This document shows positions 57,524 to 64,000 of a stretch of 64,000 nt of DNA, piece by piece; position 1 is the stretch's first letter, and each line of letters starts with the position of its first letter. The notes beneath the pieces are model-generated. The model worked only from the letters and a program-made list of their open reading frames with translations. It did no database searches and was not told where the DNA came from. Position numbers and translations under genes: made by a program. The stretch is from contig CAZZJS010000007.1 in the NCBI GenBank assembly GCA_964654855.1, positions 1 to 64,000 on the forward strand. The letters run 5' to 3'. The stretch is from JALZUV01 sp964654855 (GTDB lineage: Bacteria; Pseudomonadota; Alphaproteobacteria; Rickettsiales; JALZUV01).

Positions 57524-58213
57524 TCAAATATAAATCGTTGGATCCGCAACCCCTGCATCCGCAAAGCCTTTGGCGCGAAGCTGGCAACTATCACAATGGC
57601 CGCAAGCGGCGCCATTATCGGCAGGATCATAACAACTAATCGTTTGGCTATAATCGACGCCGAGTTCCGTACCTGCTTTAATAATTTCGGCTTTTGTCAT
57701 CTCAATTAACGGAGAATGAATGGTAATCTTATCACCGCCACTCACGCCATAAGCCGTCGCTAAATTCGCTGTCTGCTCAAAGCTTTGAATAAATTCCGGA
57801 CGACAATCCGGATAGCCCGAATAATCCACCGCATTCACACCAATAAAAATATCGCGCGCATCCAGCACTTCTGCATAAGCCAGTGCAAAGGAGAGAAAAA
57901 TCGTGTTACGCGCAGGTACATAAGTAATCGGGATATCCGCCGCCATGGTTGCTTCGTCACGGTCTTTGGGCACGGCAATCTCATCTGTCAGCGCCGAGCC
58001 ACCAAACAGGCGCAAATCAATATCGGCGATTTTATGTTCTTTAACACCAAGAGTTTTAGCCACACGTGCTGCTGCCTCAAGCTCCACCAAATGGCGCTGA
58101 CCATAACGAAAAGAAATGGCATATAACTCATATTGTCCGGCTTTTGCCATCGCGCCCACTGTCGCCGAATCTAGCCCGCCGGAGAGTAATAATACCGCTT
58201 TCTCTTTCATCAT
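57524..58213 (-). CDS. queC: 7-cyano-7-deazaguanine synthase
   Basis: A 229-residue ATP-dependent enzyme with the PP-loop LLSGGLDSATVGAMAK and a C-terminal zinc site CYDPADNGAACGHCDSCQLR. It converts carboxy-deazaguanine to preQ0 in the queuosine pathway. The queE gene follows upstream, with a tiny plus-strand gene between. The first ATG is used (MMKEKAVLLL); the second ATG is one codon later. Confidence 0.95.
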   Translation of the reverse strand: MMKEKAVLLLSGGLDSATVGAMAKAGQYELYAISFRYGQRHLVELEAAARVAKTLGVKEHKIADIDLRLFGGSALTDEIAVPKDRDEATMAADIPITYVPARNTIFLSFALAYAEVLDARDIFIGVNAVDYSGYPDCRPEFIQSFEQTANLATAYGVSGGDKITIHSPLIEMTKAEIIKAGTELGVDYSQTISCYDPADNGAACGHCDSCQLRAKGFADAGVADPTIYI

Positions 58214-58313
58214 TTCTTTCAGTTTATTGTAATGTTTTTCTTATTAGTTTCGAACAGTTTTATAGAGACAATCGTACCAACGATACACGTAACATAAACT
58301 AAAGGGTAATAAA

Positions 58314-58478
58314 ATGACTACGAGCAATATGATGTTTTACGCACAAGCTGCTATCAAAGAAGAAGAAGAAATCCGCCGCGCTGGTTTGGAGAGATTACGC
58401 AAAAAAGTCTATCAGAAAATGATGAAATATGAGCAACACAAAGAATGGTCAAAGACAGAAAATAGCCGCTATCTATAG
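58314..58478 (+). CDS. small charged protein between queC and queE, 54 aa
   Basis: The ATG at 58314 has an AAAGGG upstream, and 54 codons run to TAG at 58476-58478, 2 bp before the queE stop. The product is strongly charged and helical (AAIKEEEEIRRAGLERLRKK, then KVYQKMMKYEQHKEW). It fits the queC-queE gap, but no family is recognised. The call rests on the ribosome binding site and fit alone. Confidence 0.45.
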   Translation: MTTSNMMFYAQAAIKEEEEIRRAGLERLRKKVYQKMMKYEQHKEWSKTENSRYL

Positions 58479-58480
58479 GG

Positions 58481-59134
58481 TTAATCAATTCCCGCAATTT
58501 TATGCGTTTGAATCGACACTTTATAGCCGTGGCGCTCTGCCAATTCCAATGCATAGTCTAAATTGGCTTTGTTCTTCGCCTCGTCATATTCATCCATTGG
58601 CTGCAACCAAATAGGCAAGCCAGCCGCAATCTCAGGCACAATCGTATAAGGTTCATGCGATTTGGAAAGTATGAATTTCACCGCTGTAATGCGCGGGACT
58701 ATATCAGGGCGCAACGCATGATATTTCCCATTTGTGGCTTTTGGCGAGCAAATCACTTCCACTCCCGCAGGCAAATCACGCCAGAGCGTGCCATTGGTTT
58801 CAATCTGTGGCATAAAGCCTTCTTCCAGCAGCAACTCACACAGCGCAATAATATTCTGCCGCAACGGCTCACCACCAGTTATCACGACTAGCTTGCGGCC
58901 ATCTTCGGCGAAATCCTCGACACAATCGACAATCTCATCAATCGCAACCTCGCTAAAACTCTCAAATTCCGTATCACAAAAATCGCAAGCGAGGTTACAG
59001 CCGCCCAACCGCACAAATACGCTCGCCTGCCCCGTATGCGGCCCCTCGCCCTGCACGGTCGGAAAGATCTCCTGCACCAGCAGCGTAGAGCCATCTCCCT
59101 TTTCAGGTGGACGAATGGAGTTTTTGCCGAACAT
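58481..59134 (-). CDS. queE: 7-carboxy-7-deazaguanine synthase
   Basis: A 217-residue radical SAM enzyme: FPTVQGEGPHTGQASVFVRLGG leads to the cluster motif CNLACDFC (Cys46, Cys50, Cys53), then VVITGGEPLRQN. It rearranges 6-carboxytetrahydropterin to 7-carboxy-7-deazaguanine. With queC and queF it makes three of the preQ1 steps; queD is not in the window. Confidence 0.94.
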   Translation of the reverse strand: MFGKNSIRPPEKGDGSTLLVQEIFPTVQGEGPHTGQASVFVRLGGCNLACDFCDTEFESFSEVAIDEIVDCVEDFAEDGRKLVVITGGEPLRQNIIALCELLLEEGFMPQIETNGTLWRDLPAGVEVICSPKATNGKYHALRPDIVPRITAVKFILSKSHEPYTIVPEIAAGLPIWLQPMDEYDEAKNKANLDYALELAERHGYKVSIQTHKIAGID

Positions 59135-59192
59135 TAATCAAACCGTAATATTTATATGTTAATATCCGTTCATATAGCAGGAGTAGAAGATT

Positions 59193-60020
59193 ATGGTAGA
59201 TAATAAAGTGCAAAAACAATTGCAGCGTCTGGTTGTTGACATGCAAACAAGCCAGCTCGGCAATGGAATTGGAATTTTAAGTCTTTTGTCTAAATCAAAA
59301 AATCAAGATGCTGAGTTTGCACTACGAATCACAAAGCTCGTTGAAGAACACGGCCCAAAAGTGCTAAATACCCCGATTGATAATAAAAGAACCCTGTTAG
59401 ATATTACTCAAAATCTCAAAGTAGCGTTTGAGCTCACAAATCCTTTCGCAGAAAGAGGAACGCGTTTTCCACAAACCGCAAAGACGATTATTGAGAAGGG
59501 TGGTAAAAACTTCAACGAACTTTTTCCTCCACAAAAAACTACAGACCCGAACTTCGCCAAAGATATAAAAAGACTGGCCAATGAGTTACAAATTAATGCT
59601 AGCTTTAATTCGAACTCAAACCCACTGACAAGGGCAATAAAGCCTGTAGAAAATACAATCTCCGGCTCCATCGAAAAGAAAATTAATAACTTTACTCAAA
59701 AATACGGAGCAGCAGCCTTAAACGAAACGATACCTGGTACAGAACATACTCTGCTAGATGTCGCGCAGAATCCATCTGCTTTGGCAACGCTTGGGTATGC
59801 TAAAAAACAGATGCAGGGAATGCAACCTTCCGCAGAAGTTATTGATTTATTATCAGAAAAAGGCGCCAAAACGTCCACTGATTTAGCTATTGAAACAGAC
59901 GAACGCAAAATGTTTACTGATACAGTAACAGCTGCAAATCTAGCGCGGATTGAAGAAGCAAAGCAAAGACCGCCACAAACGTTAGCGGTAGGTTCTTCTG
60001 CACAATCGCTTAGCCGTTAA
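59193..60020 (+). CDS. ankyrin-like repeat protein with disordered tail, 275 aa
   Basis: The protein contains two long similar units of about 65 residues: EEHGPKVLNTPIDNKRTLLD (about 49 on) and QKYGAAALNETIPGTEHTLLD (about 168 on), each with TLLDxxQN, a long loop and a second helix (IIEKGGKNFNEL / LLSEKGAKTSTDL). These resemble expanded ankyrin-type helix-loop-helix repeats. The end (ARIEEAKQRPPQTL, then SSAQSLSR) is disordered. There is no signal peptide. Single gene; its stop overlaps the ileS stop on the other strand by 4 bp. Confidence 0.6.
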   Translation: MVDNKVQKQLQRLVVDMQTSQLGNGIGILSLLSKSKNQDAEFALRITKLVEEHGPKVLNTPIDNKRTLLDITQNLKVAFELTNPFAERGTRFPQTAKTIIEKGGKNFNELFPPQKTTDPNFAKDIKRLANELQINASFNSNSNPLTRAIKPVENTISGSIEKKINNFTQKYGAAALNETIPGTEHTLLDVAQNPSALATLGYAKKQMQGMQPSAEVIDLLSEKGAKTSTDLAIETDERKMFTDTVTAANLARIEEAKQRPPQTLAVGSSAQSLSR

Positions 60021-63000
60021 ACCACGCTAAACCCAAATACTACCGCTTCGCTCATCAGCTCTTGCTCGAAACGGTGTTTTGTATCCACATCCACAAGCTC
60101 TAACGAAGTCGCTAGCACTTGATCAGAGATATAATCTTTATTGGCTTCAATGGCTGCCGCCGCCGCACCCGATGCCTGCACTTGCAGAGCAATACGGTTG
60201 CTCACATGAAGATCGGCATTTTTACGCGCTTCTTGCACCATACGCACAAAGTCACGTGCTAGACCTTCTGCCGCCAGCTCTGGCGTAATCTCTAAATCCA
60301 GCACCACTAGCGCATCGTTGGTTGAGAGAGCGGCGGCTGAGTCTTTAAATTTATCATTCGGTACAAATTGAATGTCGTATTCATTACGTTCGAGAATTTC
60401 ACCACACACCTCAACCGTATCATTTGAGGCAGCTTTCCACTCACCTTTTTTACAGGCAGGAATAATTTGCTTCATCATCTGTGGCAAACGCTTGCCCAAT
60501 AATTTGTTGTTAGGTTGCAATCTAATCTCCGCAATCTCCGCAATATCAGTGTTGTGACTAACCACTTTTTTAACATTCACTTCGTCACAAATGAGATGTT
60601 CACCAAACTTTGCGATTGAAGCAGCATTAAACCCTTCAAGTCTTAATTCATTTAATGGCTGTCTTACGCGCTTGTTTTGCTTGCTACGAACAGATAGCGC
60701 AGTATTACAAACGTCACGCACGCGGTCCATATCAGCAATTAAATTCACCTCCGAAGGCAGTGCGGAAACATCTGGAAAATCAGCTAAATGCACAGACTCA
60801 CCACCCACTAAACCAGAATATATTTCTTCCAATGTAAGCGGTAATAGTGGCGCTGCCGCTTTGCACATCGTCACCATGACGGAATATAATGTGTTATAAG
60901 CTTCCATGTCGGTTCCGGTATTACTTTCATTCCAGAAGCGCTCTTTATTTCGGCGAATATACCAGTTATTTAATACCTCGAAAAATTCAGAAACCGCGCC
61001 GCAGGCAGTCGGCGTATCGTAAGCATCTAAACCAGCCTCAATCTTCTCTACCGCCTCACGGCATTTAGCCAGAATATAGCGATCCATTAAATTATCGGAG
61101 GAGGTATTAAATTCCGCCTGCACCCCATCCGCATTCGCGTAAAGGGTGAAGAAATTATATGCATTCCAAATCGGTTTAATATGCAGGCGCACCACGTCGC
61201 GAATAAATTTACCTTCGGGATCCACCGATAAATCATGGCCGCGCATCACCGGCGAATCCATCATCAACCAACGCAGCGCATCGGCACCAAATTGGTCAAT
61301 CACTTCGAGCGGGTTTTTATAATTCTTCAAACGCTTGGAATATTTTAATCCCGTTTCACTATCCAAAACCACGCCGTGACAAATACAATTTTTAAACGGT
61401 GGCTTATCGAATAAAGCCGTCGCCAGCATAATGAGCGTATTAAACCAACCGCGCGTTTGACCGACATATTCGGTAATAAAATCAGCCGGAAAATGCGTCT
61501 CAAACCATTCTTTATTCTCAAACGGATAATGCACTTGCGCGAATGGCATGGAGCCACTTTCGAACCAGCAATCAAACACATCGCTCACGCGCTGCCACTT
61601 GCTGCCATCTTTTGCGGTCGTCAGTTCATCAATATAGGGGCGGTGTAAGTCTTTGACTTCCTGCCCAAAAAACTCCTCCAACTCGGCAATCGAGCCAAAG
61701 GCTTTGCGCTCGCCAGAATCATCTTGCTTCTCCCAAATCGGAATCGGCGTACCCCAGAAACGGTTACGCGAGATGCTCCAATCCGGTGCCGTCGCCAGCA
61801 TATGTTCCATCTGGCCGGGGCCGATATGTTCGGGAATCCAGTTAATTTGACGGTTCAGTTCCACCGCGCGGTCACGAATTTTCGTCACCTCCACATACCA
61901 GCTCGGCATGGCGCGATAAATCAGCGGCATATCGGTCCGCCAGCAATGCGGGTAATTATGGTTATAATCTTCTTGTTTGACGAGCGCGCCCGTCATTTTC
62001 AGCCAATTAATAATACGCAAATTAGCGAGGCCATATTTAGCAAGCTGCTCCGGCGTGTAAGGCTCGCCCTCACACTGGCCTTCGGTTTGCGCGATCACAT
62101 TTAAGCCCGCTAATTTAATCGGCGCATCGCCTTCAATATCAAAAAGCTCCTCCGTATAACGGCCTTTTTCATCGACGGGGACGACAACGGAAATATCATT
62201 CTCGGCGCAGACGCGCTGATCATCCTCACCAAAGCCTGGCGACATATGCACGATGCCCGTGCCAGAGCCTTCTTCAATAAAGCTAGAACCATCCAAAACG
62301 CGGAACGCATTAGGGTGATCGGCGAAATAAGGAAAGAGAGGTTCGTATTCGAGGCCTACAAGATTTTTACCTTCGATAGCGCCATGCGCTCCATCATAAT
62401 TTTCTGGATCAACCATGTGATTCAAAACATCACTGGTAGCTATTAAGACTTCACCTTCCACTTCAATCGCATAATATTCAATATCTTTAGAGGCGGCTAA
62501 AGCCAGATTACTAGGTAATGTCCAAGGTGTAGTGGTCCAAGCTAACAAATAAGCCTCATCCCAGAACCCAGCAATTTCTTCAGGTAAAGTCTTCAGCTTA
62601 AACTTCACCGTCACGGCTTTATCCGTCCGGTTGCGATAGCTATTATCTAGCTTCGTCTCAAAATTTGAAAGCGGTGTTTCTGCGGCCCAGCTATAGGGCA
62701 TCACGCGGTGTGATTGATAGATCAGGCCTTTATCATAGAGCTGTTTAAACGCCCAAATGACGGATTCCATGAAGTTCGTATCCATGGTTTTATAATCGCC
62801 AGCGAAATCAACCCAGCGCGCTTGGCGATCAACATAGGTCTCCCAATCGCCTGCATATTTCATCACCGAGCTACGGCAATGCTCGTTAAATTTATCGATG
62901 CCGAATTCTTCAATCGCTTTGCGACCCGAAATTTTAAGCTCTTTTTCCGCACCCATTTCTGCGGGCAAACCGTGGCAATCCCAACCGAAGCGACGCTCCA

Positions 63001-63271
63001 CACGTTTGCCTTTCATGGTCTGATAACGCGCGACACTATCCTTCACATAACCGGTCAATAAATGGCCGTAATGCGGCAGGCCATTGGCAAAGGGGGGGCC
63101 ATCGTAAAATACGAATTCATCCGCGCTTGAGCGATTATCAATTGAGCTTTGGAACGCCTCTTGCGCCTTCCATCCGTCTAAAATTTTCTCCTCAATTTTC
63201 GCGAAATCGGGGTTAGCTTCTACGGTCGGATAAGCGCCTATGGGCTTGGATTTGAGTGCAGTTTCTGTCAT
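60017..63271 (-). CDS. ileS: isoleucyl-tRNA synthetase (type 2)
   Basis: The ATG at 63271 (MTETALKSKPIGAYP) is used; a longer frame overlaps mazG. The 1084-residue class I synthetase has HYGH (residues 67-70), a KYSKR variant of KMSKS near residue 643 followed by LKNYKNP, and FPADFITEYVGQTRGWF. These and DETYVDRQARWVDF-like regions mark the eukaryote-like type 2 IleRS, usually tolerant of mupirocin, found in some alphaproteobacteria. It charges tRNA-Ile in the cytosol. Divergent from mazG, with 30 bp between the starts. Confidence 0.96.
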   Translation of the reverse strand: MTETALKSKPIGAYPTVEANPDFAKIEEKILDGWKAQEAFQSSIDNRSSADEFVFYDGPPFANGLPHYGHLLTGYVKDSVARYQTMKGKRVERRFGWDCHGLPAEMGAEKELKISGRKAIEEFGIDKFNEHCRSSVMKYAGDWETYVDRQARWVDFAGDYKTMDTNFMESVIWAFKQLYDKGLIYQSHRVMPYSWAAETPLSNFETKLDNSYRNRTDKAVTVKFKLKTLPEEIAGFWDEAYLLAWTTTPWTLPSNLALAASKDIEYYAIEVEGEVLIATSDVLNHMVDPENYDGAHGAIEGKNLVGLEYEPLFPYFADHPNAFRVLDGSSFIEEGSGTGIVHMSPGFGEDDQRVCAENDISVVVPVDEKGRYTEELFDIEGDAPIKLAGLNVIAQTEGQCEGEPYTPEQLAKYGLANLRIINWLKMTGALVKQEDYNHNYPHCWRTDMPLIYRAMPSWYVEVTKIRDRAVELNRQINWIPEHIGPGQMEHMLATAPDWSISRNRFWGTPIPIWEKQDDSGERKAFGSIAELEEFFGQEVKDLHRPYIDELTTAKDGSKWQRVSDVFDCWFESGSMPFAQVHYPFENKEWFETHFPADFITEYVGQTRGWFNTLIMLATALFDKPPFKNCICHGVVLDSETGLKYSKRLKNYKNPLEVIDQFGADALRWLMMDSPVMRGHDLSVDPEGKFIRDVVRLHIKPIWNAYNFFTLYANADGVQAEFNTSSDNLMDRYILAKCREAVEKIEAGLDAYDTPTACGAVSEFFEVLNNWYIRRNKERFWNESNTGTDMEAYNTLYSVMVTMCKAAAPLLPLTLEEIYSGLVGGESVHLADFPDVSALPSEVNLIADMDRVRDVCNTALSVRSKQNKRVRQPLNELRLEGFNAASIAKFGEHLICDEVNVKKVVSHNTDIAEIAEIRLQPNNKLLGKRLPQMMKQIIPACKKGEWKAASNDTVEVCGEILERNEYDIQFVPNDKFKDSAAALSTNDALVVLDLEITPELAAEGLARDFVRMVQEARKNADLHVSNRIALQVQASGAAAAAIEANKDYISDQVLATSLELVDVDTKHRFEQELMSEAVVFGFSVV

Positions 63272-63301
63272 AACGCTTTTAACTAACAGACAAGGCATAA
63301 A

Positions 63302-64000
63302 ATGCAAGAAACCAAGCGACTTCTAGAGATTATGGCGAAACTGCGTGACCCGAATGGCGGCTGCCCGTGGGATGTAGAACAAGATTTCGCCAGCATCGCC
63401 CCCTACACACTGGAAGAGGCCTATGAAGTGGCCGATGCGATTGAACGCGATGATATGGTGGCATTGAAGGAGGAACTCGGCGATTTACTCTTACAAGTGG
63501 TCTTCCATTCGCAAATGGCTGACGAAGCCGGACTATTTAATTTCGAACAGGTCGCTTCAGGAATTAACGAGAAAATGGTCTCGCGCCATCCCCATGTTTT
63601 CGGCGAGCAAGCCGGCATTAAAAGCGCCGATGATCAGGTCGATAATTGGGATGCGATAAAGGCAGAGGAGAAAAAATCCAAAGGCCATACGTCAGCAATG
63701 GATGATATTCCCGCCAACTTCCCTGCCCTGCTACGCGCACAAAAACTTGGCAAGAAAGCCAGTAAGCAAGGATTTGATTGGCCCGAACTCGCGCCAGTAT
63801 TCGATAAAGTGCAGGAAGAAATTAGCGAATTAAATCAAGCAATCACCAATAAAGACGCCGAGAATATTGAAGAAGAGCTCGGCGATTTGCTCTTCGCCAT
63901 CGTCAATGTCGCCCGCCATGTGAAAGTGGATGCCGAAACGGCCTTACGCCGCGCCAACCAAAAATTCGAAAAACGCTTTCGCACGATTGAACCCAATATT
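63302..64000 (+). CDS. mazG: nucleoside triphosphate pyrophosphohydrolase MazG, 5' part
   Basis: An open frame starts at ATG 63302 and runs off the right edge with no stop in 233 codons. It shows two MazG domains: LRDPNGGCPWDVEQDF, then EEAYEVADAIE and KEELGDLLLQVVFHSQMA (first), and EEISELNQAITN with EEELGDLLFAIVNVARHVK (second). The EExxE and ExxD metal-binding helices are intact. It hydrolyses NTPs to NMP and pyrophosphate and limits abnormal nucleotides. The last 20 or so residues are missing here. Confidence 0.94.
   Translation, partial: MQETKRLLEIMAKLRDPNGGCPWDVEQDFASIAPYTLEEAYEVADAIERDDMVALKEELGDLLLQVVFHSQMADEAGLFNFEQVASGINEKMVSRHPHVFGEQAGIKSADDQVDNWDAIKAEEKKSKGHTSAMDDIPANFPALLRAQKLGKKASKQGFDWPELAPVFDKVQEEISELNQAITNKDAENIEEELGDLLFAIVNVARHVKVDAETALRRANQKFEKRFRTIEPNI

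Overview
The window comes from the chromosome of a flagellated, aerobic, mid-GC (by eye roughly 45 percent) alphaproteobacterium. Signs of this are the proteobacterial-type gshA next to rsmE and ubiA, an lgt-midA-pgeF run, an alphaproteobacterial DksA with a degenerate zinc finger, a PHA depolymerase and phasin, a CuA cytochrome oxidase with CtaB, a fur-olsB-olsA ornithine-lipid cluster, a GST-like FzlA candidate, and a type 2 isoleucyl-tRNA synthetase. The family or order cannot be fixed from this sequence; a deep-branching lineage (Micavibrio-like, Rhodospirillales- or Rickettsiales-related) is only an inference.

Layout. Bases 1-2746 are an AT-richer accessory stretch that ends at the 3' end of tRNA-Arg(ACG): the tail of a DUF5681 protein, two tiny related coiled-coil genes, small unknown genes and a divergent XRE regulator. 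It looks like the right end of an integrated element. From 2.9 to 19 kb follow housekeeping genes: rpmJ, ftsE (without ftsX), hpt, an acyl-CoA ligase, dksA, gmk, copper chaperones for cytochrome oxidase (PCuAC and SCO), gshA-rsmE / ubiA, an EAL phosphodiesterase, a PTR1-like reductase with folB, and a compact csrA-led flagellar export operon (csrA, FlhB-like, unknown, fliO, fliP, unknown). From 18.8 to 24 kb: a solitary atpC, a histidine phosphatase and the lgt-midA-pgeF-ilvE-GNAT operon, then tRNA-Met. From 24.9 to 36 kb: kdsB, a membrane cytochrome c, an ABC ATPase, a large metzincin-type protease, tRNA-Thr, a ceramidase-family membrane enzyme, a Gly-rich lipoprotein, phaZ, and a small amino-acid module (tandem ACT protein, PLP decarboxylase, class V aminotransferase, 2OG-Fe dioxygenase).

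From 36 to 45.4 kb lie ppa, lpd, sucB, a newly noticed 52-residue membrane protein, ctaB, a GNAT, ctaD, ctaC, tldD and msrA. From 45.5 to 50.2 kb: an NDUFA9-like protein and GST/FzlA candidate, a short rod-like flagellar protein, a VanX-type dipeptidase, a candidate small RNA, and olsA-olsB-fur. From 50.3 to 64 kb: a NagB/PIG-L fusion, nadA-x-nadC, an Spx-like ArsC family protein, a phasin with an AT-hook and histone-like N-terminus, queF/queC/queE, rarD, an ankyrin-like protein, ileS2 and the start of mazG.

The genes connect in several themes: cytochrome oxidase subunits (40-43 kb) with their copper and heme-O assembly factors (8.6-9.7 and 39.5 kb); PHA storage (phaZ, phasin); membrane lipid remodelling (OlsBA, ceramidase family, Lgt); queuosine and NAD synthesis; motility (fli operon, csrA, EAL). 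The most unusual items are four stand-alone genes for hydrolase or repeat proteins that share disordered, Pro-rich, basic C-terminal tails, the NagB/PIG-L fusion, the DNA-binding phasin, the amino-acid module, a family of about 60-bp intergenic repeats at 54.7-57.5 kb and a possible anti-Shine-Dalgarno small RNA at 48.2 kb. No CRISPR array, rRNA or insertion sequence was seen.
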